Below are positions 7,652 to 15,491 of a stretch of 38,766 nt of DNA, piece after piece. The stretch's first letter is position 1, and each line of letters starts with the position of its first letter. Source of the stretch: Streptomyces sp. NRRL F-4489 (GTDB lineage Bacteria; Actinomycetota; Actinomycetes; Streptomycetales; Streptomycetaceae); NCBI RefSeq assembly GCF_001509485.1, contig NZ_LLZI01000275.1, forward strand, positions 1 to 38,766. The letters are read 5' to 3'. The notes under the pieces were generated by a model that saw nothing but the letters and a program-made list of their open reading frames with translations, did no database searches and was not told the origin of the DNA. A program made the translations under genes and the position numbers.

Positions 7652-8262
7652 CCTTCCGGCTGCCAGCCCCGCGCGTACCGCAGCAGCGCCGGGGTGCCGA
7701 GCCGGGCCCAGGCGAAGGGGGCGCCGGCGGTGGCGCGGGCGTCGGTGAGGCGGACCCGCACGCGCTCGTCGACGTCCTCCGGCGCGGTCTCGGCCAGCAG
7801 CAGGCCGCCGGGCCTGAGCAGGGCGGCGACCCGCTCCAGGAGGGCGCGCGGATCGCCGCCGATGCCGACGTTGCCGTCCATCAGCAGCACGGAGTCCCAG
7901 CGGCCCTCGCCCGGCAGCGGCTCGAAGACCGAGCGCCGCAGCGCCGCGCCCCCCAGGCGGACGGTGCGGTCGACCGCGGCCCGGCAGACGTCGATGCCGA
8001 GGACGGTCCGCCCCCGGGCGGCCAGCTCCGCGACCAGCCGCCCCGGTCCGCAGCCGACGTCCAGCACGGCGCCCTCGCACCGGTCCAGGACCTCCCGGTC
8101 GACCGGATCGGCCCGCGCGCACCAGCGTTCGACGTCCAGGGGCAGCAGCCAGCCGTCCGCGCGGCGCAGGAAGAGCGGGCCGCGTCCGGCGCGCAGCGCG
8201 GCGGCGTACGGGTCGGCGGTGGCCCAGGCGGTGGGCGGTCCGGCGGCGGGCGGGGCGGTCAT
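7507..8262 (-). CDS. Class I SAM-dependent methyltransferase
   Basis: 251 aa. The SAM-binding motif I VLDVGCGPGR is at residues 66-75, followed by LGIDVCRAAVD (acidic end of strand 2) and a later motif with LLRPGGLLLAET. Start ATG 8262 overlaps the preceding stop (ATGA), so it is third in a coupled operon with the GT2 and DUF2064 genes. The target is probably a small molecule or glycan intermediate handled by those enzymes. The last 35 or so residues (RSRSASSSAEPP onward) are atypical in composition and are read from the strand opposite the 7190-7651 gene. A stop just after the catalytic domain may have been lost. Confidence 0.85.
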   Translation of the reverse strand: MTAPPAAGPPTAWATADPYAAALRAGRGPLFLRRADGWLLPLDVERWCARADPVDREVLDRCEGAVLDVGCGPGRLVAELAARGRTVLGIDVCRAAVDRTVRLGGAALRRSVFEPLPGEGRWDSVLLMDGNVGIGGDPRALLERVAALLRPGGLLLAETAPEDVDERVRVRLTDARATAGAPFAWARLGTPALLRYARGWQPEGQWTAGGRRFLALRSRSASSSAEPPNRTAVVSSQRVRKPSGESPVAKR

Positions 8263-8876
8263 CGGCGGGTCGCCGCGGCGCACCGGGCCAGCCGCCGCGC
8301 GAAACGGCCGTCCGGGGCCAGCGCGGCGACGGCCTCCGCGTCGGCGACGGTGTCCACGTCCCGCAGCCGGGGCAGCTCGCGCACCCGCAGCCCGGCGGCC
8401 ACCAGCCGCGCCCGCTGGACGGCCCCGGTCGCCGGCGTCGACATGGGCACGCCGCGCAGCAGCCCGGGATCGGGCTCGGCCAGTCCCAGCGCCCAGAAGC
8501 CGCCGTCCTCCGCCGGCCCGAAGTACGCGTCGCAGCCGGCGAAGTCGGCGCCGAGCAGTTCCGGCGTCACCTGCGGGGTGTCCATGCCGATCAGCAGGGC
8601 GGGCCCGGAGCACCGGCCGAAGGCGTCCGCGAGCCGGGCGTCGAGACCGCCCGGGCACTGCGGTACGACGTCGAAGCCGGGCGGCAGCCAGGGGCCGGGC
8701 TCCCCGTCGAGCACCAGCACCCGCCGGCGGGCCGGCGCGGCCGCCACCGCCCGCAGGGTGTCCGCCAGCGCGGCCTCGGCCAGCGCGGCCGCCTCCCGCG
8801 GGGTGAACGGCGGGGTCAGCCGGGTCTTCACCCGCCCGGGCAGCGGTTCCTTGGCGATGACGAGGAGCGTGGTCAC
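8259..8876 (-). CDS. DUF2064 / TIGR04282-type nucleotidyl- or glycosyltransferase
   Basis: 205 aa, GT-A fold. Motifs: the N-terminal KEPLPGRVKTRL (residues 9-20), GMDTPQ (97-102) and EDGGFWALGL (123-132). This is the TIGR04282 family, named for arsenosugar-related transferases, though most members are uncharacterised; it resembles CofC/MobA nucleotidyltransferases. Start GTG 8876 overlaps the GT2 stop (GTGA) and its stop overlaps the methyltransferase start, so all three should be made together. Substrate unknown. Arsenosugar synthesis is not implied here, because no ArsM/ArsS-type gene is nearby. Confidence 0.85.
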   Translation of the reverse strand: MTTLLVIAKEPLPGRVKTRLTPPFTPREAAALAEAALADTLRAVAAAPARRRVLVLDGEPGPWLPPGFDVVPQCPGGLDARLADAFGRCSGPALLIGMDTPQVTPELLGADFAGCDAYFGPAEDGGFWALGLAEPDPGLLRGVPMSTPATGAVQRARLVAAGLRVRELPRLRDVDTVADAEAVAALAPDGRFARRLARCAAATRR

Positions 8877-9550
8877 CGTACGGCCCTCCCGTCGGCGAGG
8901 ACGCGGCTCATGTCCCGTACGGCCTGCCAGGTGCCGCGCCAGGTCCCGGTCACCTTCGACGCGCCGGTCCGCGGCAGGTACGGCACATCGTGCTCGGCGA
9001 TCCGCCAGCCGGCGTCGGCGGCGCGCACCACCATCTGCAGCGGGTAGCCGCTGCGCCGGTCGGTGAGGCCGAGGGCGAGCAGCGGTTCGCGGCGGGCGGC
9101 GCGCAGCGGCCCGAGGTCGTGCAGCCGCAGCCCGGTGCGGCGGCGCAGCATCCGGGCCAGGGCGAGGTTGCCGGCCCGGGCGTGCGCGGGCCAGGCGCGC
9201 CGGCCCTGCGGGCGCCGGCGCCCCAGCACCAAGTCGGCCCGCCCGTCGCGGACTTCGCGGACGAACGGCACCAGCAGCGCCGGGTCCAGGGAGGCGTCGC
9301 AGTCGCAGAAGCAGACGATGCCGGCGGTGGCGGCGGTCAGCCCGGCGTGGCAGGCGGCGCCGAAGCCGCGGCGGGGCTCGTGCACCACGGTCGCGCCGAG
9401 CGCGCCGGCGATCCGGGCCGAGCCGTCGGTGGAGCCGTTGTCGACGACGAGCGGCCGCCAGCCGGCCGGGATACGGGCCAGGACCCAGGGGAGGGCCTCG
9501 GCCTCGTTCAAACAGGGAAGGACGACATCCACGTCCGCGTCGGTAGTCAC
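8873..9550 (-). CDS. Family 2 glycosyltransferase (polyprenyl-phosphate sugar synthase type)
   Basis: 225 aa cytoplasmic GT-A enzyme without C-terminal membrane helices. It has the nucleotide-binding start VVLPCLNEAEALPWVL, VDNGSTDGS at about 37-45 and the metal-binding FCDCDASLDP at 81-90. SGYPLQMVVRAADAGWRIAEHDVPYLPR is typical of DPM1-like GT2 proteins. First gene of the operon. GTG 9550 is preceded by TAGAGT with a 7-nt gap, indicating a leaderless message. It likely charges a lipid carrier with a sugar or starts a glycan used at the envelope. Confidence 0.85.
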   Translation of the reverse strand: MTTDADVDVVLPCLNEAEALPWVLARIPAGWRPLVVDNGSTDGSARIAGALGATVVHEPRRGFGAACHAGLTAATAGIVCFCDCDASLDPALLVPFVREVRDGRADLVLGRRRPQGRRAWPAHARAGNLALARMLRRRTGLRLHDLGPLRAARREPLLALGLTDRRSGYPLQMVVRAADAGWRIAEHDVPYLPRTGASKVTGTWRGTWQAVRDMSRVLADGRAVR

Positions 9551-9673
9551 GGCCCTCACTCTATGAGCGCGAATCGGGCATATCGGGCTTCGGTTCCTTA
9601 CGAAACGCGGACGTCGCGGGGCCGGGACCCCCGCGGGCCGCGCGGTACGCGGGCGGGGTGCGAGGCTGGCGGC

Positions 9674-10396
9674 ATGCAGCAGCACAGCACCGCGGGAGGG
9701 CCCGCCCGCGTCCTGGTCGTCGACGACGACCCCGTGGTCGCGGAGGTCGTCGCCGCGTACCTGGACCGGGCCGGCTACACCGTCGAGCGGGCCGGCGACG
9801 GTCCGGCGGCCCTGGACCGGGCCGCCGCGCACCGGCCCGACCTGGTGGTGCTGGACCTCATGCTGCCCGGCATGGACGGTCTGGAGGTGTGCCGCCGGCT
9901 GCGGGAGCGGGCGCCGGTGCCGGTCATCATGCTGACCGCGCGCGGCGACGAGGACGACCGCGTGCTCGGCCTGGAGGTCGGCGCCGACGACTACGTCACC
10001 AAGCCGTTCAGCCCGCGCGAGCTCGTCCTGCGGGTCGCGTCGGTGCTGCGCCGCGCGCTGCCCCTCCCCGGGCCCGGCCCCGGCGGGGGCGCCCCCCTCG
10101 CCGCCGCCGGCCTCACCGTCGACCCCGCCGCCCGCCGCGCCACCCGGAACGGCGCCGAACTCGCCCTCACCCTGCGGGAGTTCGACCTCCTGGCCTTCTT
10201 CCTGCGCCACCCGGGACGGGCCTTCCGCCGCGACGACCTGATGCGCGAGGTGTGGGGCTGGGACTTCGGCGACCTGTCCACCGTCACCGTCCACGTCCGC
10301 CGGCTGCGCGGCAAGGTCGAGGACGACCCGGCCCGGCCCCGGCTGATCCGGACGGTCTGGGGCGTGGGCTACCGCTTCGAACCAGGGGGCGAGTGA
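9674..10396 (+). CDS. OmpR-family response regulator
   Basis: 240 aa. Receiver domain at about 12-125 with the acidic pair DDD (17-19), phospho-acceptor D61 (VVLDLMLPGMDG), T88 and K110 (DDYVTKPFSP). The winged-helix DNA-binding domain is at about 145-238 (LTLREFDLLAFFLRHPGRAFRRDDLMREVWG; VTVHVRRLRGKVE; GVGYRFEP). ATG 9674 has GAGGCT 6 nt upstream, so it is probably leaderless. It overlaps the kinase gene by 4 nt and is divergent from the GT2 operon across 123 nt, which makes that operon a natural target. Confidence 0.93.
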   Translation: MQQHSTAGGPARVLVVDDDPVVAEVVAAYLDRAGYTVERAGDGPAALDRAAAHRPDLVVLDLMLPGMDGLEVCRRLRERAPVPVIMLTARGDEDDRVLGLEVGADDYVTKPFSPRELVLRVASVLRRALPLPGPGPGGGAPLAAAGLTVDPAARRATRNGAELALTLREFDLLAFFLRHPGRAFRRDDLMREVWGWDFGDLSTVTVHVRRLRGKVEDDPARPRLIRTVWGVGYRFEPGGE

Positions 10397-11511
10397 CCGT
10401 GCGGGACACCCTCCTCATCGCGCTCTACGCCTTCGCCGGGGCCGCCGCCGCCGGCCTGGCCGGGGCGGTCGCGCTGCGCCTGCTGCGGCGGCGCCCGCTC
10501 ACCGCCTCCCTCGCCGTGGTGGCGGCGGTCGGTGTGGTGGCGATGCTCGCCGGCACACTGGCGGTGGCCCGGGCGATGTTCCTCTCGCCGCACGATCTGA
10601 CCGTGGTGACCACGGTCGTGGCGATGGCGGCCGCCGTCTCGCTGGCCACCGCGCTGCTGCTGGGCCACCGGGTCGTCGCCCGCAGCCGCGCACTGGCCGC
10701 GGCGGCCCGCTCGTTCGGCGACAGCGGCGCCTTCGCCGCCCCCGCCGGCCCCGCGACGGCCGAACTCGACGCGCTCAGCCGCGAACTGGCGGCGACCAGC
10801 GCCAGACTCGCCGCCTCACGGGACCGGGAACGGGCACTGGAGAACTCACGGCGCGAACTGGTCGCCTGGATCTCGCACGATCTGCGCACGCCGCTGGCCG
10901 GCCTGCGCGCGATGTCCGAGGCGCTGGAGGACGGGCTGGCCGCCGACCCCGCCCGCTACCTCGCGCGGATCCGCACCGAGGTCGAGCGCCTCGACGGCAT
11001 GGTCGGCGACCTCTTCGCACTCTCCCGCATCCACGCCGGCACGCTGCCGCTGGCGTACTCCCGGATCTCCCTCCACGACCTCATCGGCGACGCCCTGGCC
11101 GGGGCGGACCCGCTGGCCCGCGAGCACGGCGTGCGGCTGGTCGGCGACCGCGTCGAGCCGGTCCCGGTGGAGGTCGACAGCAAGGAGATGAGCCGGGTCC
11201 TGGGAAACCTCCTGGTCAACGCGATCCGCCGGACCCCCGCCGACGGTACGGTGGCCATCGCCGCCCAGCGCTCACCGGAGGGCGTGGTGGTGTCGGTGAC
11301 GGACGGCTGCGGCGGCATCCCGGAGGAGGACCTGCCGCGCGTCTTCGACACCGGCTGGCGCGGTACCCACGCCCGGACGCCCCCGGCGGGCGCCGGCCTG
11401 GGCCTCGCCATCGTCCGGGGCATCGTGGAGGCGCACCGGGGACGGGCCACCGTACGCAACATCCCCGGCGGCTGCCGCTTCGAGGTGCTGCTGCCGGCCG
11501 CCGCCGGATGA
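10393..11511 (+). CDS. Sensor histidine kinase
   Basis: 372 aa. Three membrane helices lie in the first 90 residues (about 5-30, 38-60, 70-92) with almost no extracytoplasmic loop, so the sensor probably reads the membrane itself. A HAMP-like/coiled linker follows. Then come the HisKA domain with phospho-acceptor H162 (ISHDLRTPLAGL), the N box NLLVNAIRRTP, and the ATP-lid motifs DGCGGIP and GAGLGLAIVRGIVEAHRG. GTG 10393 overlaps the regulator stop (GTGA), and a second in-frame GTG is at 10399. It is the cognate kinase of the preceding regulator. Confidence 0.92.
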   Translation: MTVRDTLLIALYAFAGAAAAGLAGAVALRLLRRRPLTASLAVVAAVGVVAMLAGTLAVARAMFLSPHDLTVVTTVVAMAAAVSLATALLLGHRVVARSRALAAAARSFGDSGAFAAPAGPATAELDALSRELAATSARLAASRDRERALENSRRELVAWISHDLRTPLAGLRAMSEALEDGLAADPARYLARIRTEVERLDGMVGDLFALSRIHAGTLPLAYSRISLHDLIGDALAGADPLAREHGVRLVGDRVEPVPVEVDSKEMSRVLGNLLVNAIRRTPADGTVAIAAQRSPEGVVVSVTDGCGGIPEEDLPRVFDTGWRGTHARTPPAGAGLGLAIVRGIVEAHRGRATVRNIPGGCRFEVLLPAAAG

Positions 11512-11524
11512 CGCCCGCGCCGCC

Positions 11525-11608
11525 CCGGTGCGGCTCACTCCGCCGCTCCGGTGAGGCTCACTCCGCCGCTCCGGTGGGACTCACTCCGCGCTCAGCTCAC
11601 TCCGCCGC
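11525..11608. repeat. 23-bp tandem repeat at the kinase/epimerase convergent junction
   Basis: Two near-perfect 23-bp units (CCGGTG, then C or A, then GGCTCACTCCGCCGCT) at 11525-11547 and 11548-11570 are followed by a 22-bp variant (11571-11592) and a partial copy. Read leftward, each copy contains GCGGCGGAGTGA, the last codons and stop of the epimerase gene (A-A-E-stop). The array therefore looks like duplications of that 3' end. Confidence 0.85.
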
Positions 11609-12583
11609 GAACTCCGCCATCCCCTCCTCGAACCCGACCCGCGGCTTCCACCCCAGTTCGGCCCGCAGCCGCGCGGAGTCCGCGGTGATGTGCCGGACGT
11701 CGCCGAGCCGGTACTCGCCGGTGACGACGGGCTCGGGCCCGCCGCAGGCGGCGGCCAGCGCCCACGCCATCTCGCCGACCGTCCGCGGCTCCCCGCTGCC
11801 GGCGTTGTAGACCGCCAGCGCCCCGGACTCCGTCCCGGCCTCCAGCGCGGCCACGTTGGCGGCGGCCACGTCCCGCACATGGACGAAGTCCCGCCGCTGC
11901 CGCCCGTCCTCGAAGACGCGCGGCGCCTCGCCCCGGGCCAGCGCCGAGCGGAAGAAGGAGGCCACGCCCGCGTACGGGGTGTCGCGGGGCATCCGCGGCC
12001 CGTACACGTTGTGGTAGCGCAGCGACACCGCCGACCCGCCCGTCGCCCGGGCCCAGGCGGCGGCCAGATGCTCCTGCGCGAGCTTGGTCGTGGCGTACAC
12101 ATTGCGCGGATCGACCGGGGCGTCCTCGCCGACCAGCCCGGGGGCCAGCGCCTCCCCGCACACCGGGCAGCCCGGCTCGAACCGCCCCGCCTCCAGGTCG
12201 GCGACCACCCGCGGCCCGGGCCGTACGACCCCGTGCCGCGCACAGGCGTACCGCCCCTCCCCGTAGACCACCATCGACCCGGCCAGCACCAGGCGCCCGA
12301 CCCCCGCCTCCGCCATGGCCGCGAGCAGCACGGCGGTCCCGAGGTCATTGCGTGAGACGTACTCCGCCGCGTCGGCGACCCCGTCGCCGAGCCCGACCAT
12401 CGCCGCCTGATGGCAGACCGCGTCCACCCCCACCAGTGCCCGGCCCACGGCCGCCCGATCGCGCACATCGGCGCCGGAATCCTCCCGCACGTCGAACACC
12501 AGCGCCTCGTGCCCGCACCCCCGCAGCGCATCGACGACATGGGACCCGACGAACCCGGCACCGCCGGTAACCAGTACGCGCAT
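11597..12583 (-). CDS. NAD-dependent sugar epimerase with zinc-ribbon insertion (dTDP-rhamnose 4-epimerase-like)
   Basis: 328 aa extended short-chain dehydrogenase. NAD site TGGAGFVGSH is at residues 6-15, a substrate-side AGSMVVYG at 101-108, the catalytic pair Y163/K167 in NVYATTK, then LRYHNVYGPRMP and RRDFVHVRDVA. Between the GSM and YATTK motifs lies an insertion with C114-x2-H117 and C139-x2-C142, probably binding zinc. I recall a four-Cys version of this insertion in dTDP-L-rhamnose 4-epimerases, so a 6-deoxyhexose 4-epimerase is my best guess. ATG 12583 has TAGCCT 6 nt upstream (leaderless). Convergent with the histidine kinase. Confidence 0.8.
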   Translation of the reverse strand: MRVLVTGGAGFVGSHVVDALRGCGHEALVFDVREDSGADVRDRAAVGRALVGVDAVCHQAAMVGLGDGVADAAEYVSRNDLGTAVLLAAMAEAGVGRLVLAGSMVVYGEGRYACARHGVVRPGPRVVADLEAGRFEPGCPVCGEALAPGLVGEDAPVDPRNVYATTKLAQEHLAAAWARATGGSAVSLRYHNVYGPRMPRDTPYAGVASFFRSALARGEAPRVFEDGRQRRDFVHVRDVAAANVAALEAGTESGALAVYNAGSGEPRTVGEMAWALAAACGGPEPVVTGEYRLGDVRHITADSARLRAELGWKPRVGFEEGMAEFAAE

Positions 12584-13104
12584 CCGCCCAGGCTAGGCCC
12601 GCCCCGCCCCCACCCACCCGAGACCCGCGGAGACGTCATCACCCTGTAAGCCGTTCCGGTCCTGGGGCGGCCCTTCCCCTCGACCGCGGTCCTTCGGCGG
12701 TCCGCCGGCCGACGCCGGGTGCGCAAGGAACGATGCGAGGTCGAGGGCACCTGGGCTGTGCGCGGCCTCGGCACCGTGTGCCTGCGGCTGCTCCACGGGT
12801 GAGATCCAGACTCCATCATGACCACCGGCGAAACTTCGGCGTCCGATCCGCGATGAGCCCATAGCGGAACGGGCGGCGCAAGAGGCATCTGAAGCCCCCG
12901 ATGAGGGTGTCTTCTGAGTGAACCAAGGGGTTTCTGCGGCTTTCGGGCAGTGCGATTTCCCCGAGAAGACCGAGCGTAAACCGGTTATTTCGGGATGCCC
13001 GAGAATCGAACGCGGCACCAATAACCGCCCTGATGATCGACTTTGCGCTGATACCTTCCTCATCGTCGGCCCACGGGGGGCGACATGACGAAAAGGGGGA
13101 ACAA
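12584..13104. other. Gene-free stretch of lower G+C
   Basis: 521 bases with no convincing gene. From about 12800 the G+C falls visibly below the flanks, and open frames in every direction lack Streptomyces codon bias. A purine-rich ribosome site for the next gene ends it (AAAGGGGGAACAA). A TGATACCTT at about 13049-13057 could be a -10 region but no good -35 was found. I looked for transposase or integrase remnants and recognised none. Confidence 0.4.
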
Positions 13105-13488
13105 ATGACCATTGTTCGCCGCATGGTTGGTGTGGGGCTTTCCACCGTCGCCATGGTGAGTGCCATGGCGGCCTTCGGACCGTCGGCACAAGCCGCCACC
13201 GCTGCCGGCACCTCCTGCACCAACACCGGTAGTGGCAGCCTGTGTCTGGCCGTCGACCCGAAGGGCTATGACATCAGCTATCACAAGCTCTCCGGTGGCA
13301 AGGCGCACGTGGACTTCAACCTCGTGTGCGACAACGGCCGTTGGTTCGGTGACGAGGGGTCGTTCTCCATCTCCGCGGGGCAGGTCAGGACCTACGTCTT
13401 CTCCGTCGGAAGCCAGGGTGCCTGCCGTGGGAAGCTGATCGACAAGACCACCGGGAGCACCTGGTTGACCGGCAAGGTCAGCCGGTAA
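13105..13488 (+). CDS. Small secreted protein, four cysteines
   Basis: 127 aa exported protein. Signal peptide at about residues 1-31 (TIVRRMVGVGLSTVAMVSAMAAFGPSAQA, cleavage AQA-A). The mature domain of about 95 residues has four Cys (TSCTNT, SLCLAV, LVCDNG, GACRGK) and a beta-rich pattern. ATG 13105 follows a strong AAAGGGGG ribosome site. Base composition is less G+C-rich than its neighbours, matching the low-G+C stretch upstream. No family recognised; a secreted or wall-associated role is likely. Confidence 0.75.
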   Translation: MTIVRRMVGVGLSTVAMVSAMAAFGPSAQAATAAGTSCTNTGSGSLCLAVDPKGYDISYHKLSGGKAHVDFNLVCDNGRWFGDEGSFSISAGQVRTYVFSVGSQGACRGKLIDKTTGSTWLTGKVSR

Positions 13489-13530
13489 CCAAGGGCGGCA
13501 TCCAGGCGCATGAGCGCTCAGCACCCAAGC

Positions 13531-13565
13531 GGGGCCGGAGAAGGGGTGAACCCCTCTCCGGCCCC
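13531..13565. terminator. Strong bidirectional terminator hairpin
   Basis: Stem GGGGCCGGAGAAGGGG pairs with CCCCTCTCCGGCCCC (one bulged base) around a short loop. It sits between the convergent secreted-protein and DUF2079 genes and could serve both. Confidence 0.8.
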
Positions 13566-13593
13566 GTCCGGGTTGTCGCTGCCGGACGGCCGA

Positions 13594-15222
13594 TCACCGC
13601 TGGAACAGGTCCCGCCCCACGTCTGAGGGCACCCGTTCGCGGACCGGGGTGCTGCCCGGCCCGGGGCGGGCGGCGCCGGGGAGGGGGACGGGGCGGACGC
13701 GGTGCAGCAGCACCACGCCGTCGCGCCGCCACACCTCCTCGTACCCGTGAGCCACCAGGAGGCTGATCCGCTGCCGCTGTTCGGCCACCGTGGCGAAGGG
13801 GAAGGCGCGCTTGTCCTCGCGGAGCAGCACCCAGTCGGCTCCCCGCGGGGTCGCATCGGCGATGACCACATCGGTACGTGCCGTGAGGCGCGGGGCGATG
13901 CTGTTGTCCGCCTCGACCGTCGCGCCGGCGGGAATGCGTTCCGCCGCCAGGGCCAGCGCGCGCTTGTCGGCCGAGGGCCGCCATGAATCCGGAGTGACCA
14001 GCAGTCCCAGGCCGAGGAAGACCGCCGCCGCCGAGCTCAACGCGACGGCCGCGCACGCCCATCGGCCCGGGAGCCGGCGGCTCTCCGCAGCGGGCCGCGG
14101 CAGCCGGCGGCGATGGAGCCGAGCCAGGGTTTCCAGGGCGGCGGTGAGCAGGATCGGCCACAGGAAGGCGTCGTAGTGGTTGATCACCGGCCAGTGGTTG
14201 GGGTTGTCGGACAGCATGCGTTCCGCCAGCAGCGGCACCGCGAGGAGCAGAGTCGGCGAGCCGAGCGGCAGCAGCGCCAGAGCCCCCAGCACCCACGCCA
14301 GCATGGCCGCCTTGATGCCCGGACTGAAGGCGACCTGGGGCACCAGCCACGGCTCGGTGAGCACGTGGACCAGTGCGTCGCCCGGATTCGCCCCGAGACG
14401 GTCGTACGACCAGTAGTAGCCGGGCGGGCTGCCCATCGCCGGCAGGAACCACATGATCACCACCGCGGAGACCAGTGGTCCGGCCAGTAGCACGGCGGCG
14501 CCCGCGGCCCGGCCGGCCCGGTGTCCCGAGCGGTGGGCGCGGACCGCCAGCAGGAGCCCGAACAGCCCGGCGACCAGCCCCATGTCCTCCTTGACCGTGC
14601 ACAGCAGGACGGCCCACAGCGCCGCCGAGCCGTAGCGGCGGGCCAGGCCGCGTTCGAGCATCAGGAGCGTGATCGGTACCGCGAAGGCCACCTCGTGGAA
14701 GCCGGCGTACGAGGCGTTCAGCAACGGCCAGCCCAGCGCGTACACCAGGCCCGCTCCGTCGGCCGCGCGCCGCGCGACGGACGGGGCGGCGCCGGCGAAG
14801 CAGTGCCGGGCGATCCCGCGCACCACGGGCACCCCGGTGGCGAACAGCCCGGCCTGGGCGAGGAGCAGCATCCGCGGGTCGTCCCACACCCAGTAGAGCG
14901 GTGCCAGCAGCGCGAGCACGGGGGAGAAGTGGTCGCCCAGGAGGGAGAAGCCCGGCGGGAACTCGTGATGCACGTTCTTGATCGGGGAAACGGGCAGCCC
15001 GAAGTGGGCGTAGGCCCGGATCGCCTGGTCGAAGATCCCGAGATCGAAGCCCGTCACCCGCACCGCGGTCCAGGACTGGAACCCCAGACCACCGCACACG
15101 AGGAAGCACAGCAGAGCCAGGGCCCAGCCCCGCTGAGCATCCGCAACCCTCGGCACCCGAGCCGGCAGGTGCGGTAGGCGGACGGCGTCCTGATCCGGTA
15201 AGCGGCCCCATCGGAGACTCAT
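13594..15222 (-). CDS. DUF2079 integral membrane protein
   Basis: 542 aa from ATG 15222. About ten membrane helices span residues 30-420, followed by a soluble C-terminal domain of about 110 residues (VEADNSIAPRLTARTDVVIAD ...) outside the membrane core. Marker segments are GFDLGIFDQAIRAYAHFGLP, HFSPVLALLAPLYW and NHWPVINHYDAFLWP, which I associate with DUF2079, a GT-C-like family of unknown substrate. TAGCGT lies 7 nt before ATG 15222, supporting that leaderless start over the ATG at 15258. It is divergent from the broken Fur-like gene. Confidence 0.8.
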   Translation of the reverse strand: MSLRWGRLPDQDAVRLPHLPARVPRVADAQRGWALALLCFLVCGGLGFQSWTAVRVTGFDLGIFDQAIRAYAHFGLPVSPIKNVHHEFPPGFSLLGDHFSPVLALLAPLYWVWDDPRMLLLAQAGLFATGVPVVRGIARHCFAGAAPSVARRAADGAGLVYALGWPLLNASYAGFHEVAFAVPITLLMLERGLARRYGSAALWAVLLCTVKEDMGLVAGLFGLLLAVRAHRSGHRAGRAAGAAVLLAGPLVSAVVIMWFLPAMGSPPGYYWSYDRLGANPGDALVHVLTEPWLVPQVAFSPGIKAAMLAWVLGALALLPLGSPTLLLAVPLLAERMLSDNPNHWPVINHYDAFLWPILLTAALETLARLHRRRLPRPAAESRRLPGRWACAAVALSSAAAVFLGLGLLVTPDSWRPSADKRALALAAERIPAGATVEADNSIAPRLTARTDVVIADATPRGADWVLLREDKRAFPFATVAEQRQRISLLVAHGYEEVWRRDGVVLLHRVRPVPLPGAARPGPGSTPVRERVPSDVGRDLFQR

Positions 15223-15396
15223 GCCGACGACGCTACGTCGCCGCGGCGTCCGCACCATCGGAAATTGACCGCAAGGCGTTCAGACCCGTGGTGGGCACGC
15301 GGTCGCTGAACCAGCCGCCGACGAGCGGTAGCGGCGGCGGAGGGCCGCGCTCGCACCACGGCAGGGTCAAAAGAGGACAACGGATATCCGCTCTGT

Positions 15397-15425
15397 TCGA
15401 TAGGAAAATCGATTCCACCTAGCGC
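15397..15425 (+). promoter_or_regulatory. Candidate promoter with Zur-like operator, upstream of broken fur/zur gene
   Basis: GGAAAATCGATTCCA at 15403-15417 has the reverse complement TGGAATCGATTTTCC, matching 12 of 15 positions of the box at 19920-19934 (TGGAATTCATTTTCA). It directly precedes a -10-like TAGCGC (15420-15425), the same geometry as at the CobW operon. The -35 (TCGATA or TTCGAT) is weak. Start codon of the downstream reading frame is 67 nt on. Zur/Fur assignment is inference from sequence resemblance and from the gene it precedes. Confidence 0.5.
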
Positions 15426-15491
15426 GTGGGGGTGCCGCCCCGTGGCTGGATCGCGCCGCTCCACGTCCGGCTTTGCCCGAAGGAGTCCTGA

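Noticed and set aside
8259..8876. Arsenosugar biosynthesis
   Set aside because: The TIGR04282 name suggests it, but no arsenite methyltransferase or radical-SAM ArsS gene is present; the neighbouring methyltransferase shows no ArsM cysteine set.
12593..13189. Possible transposase or integrase remnant in the low-G+C stretch
   Set aside because: I searched all frames by eye for DDE, recombinase or helix-turn-helix signatures and terminal inverted repeats and found none.
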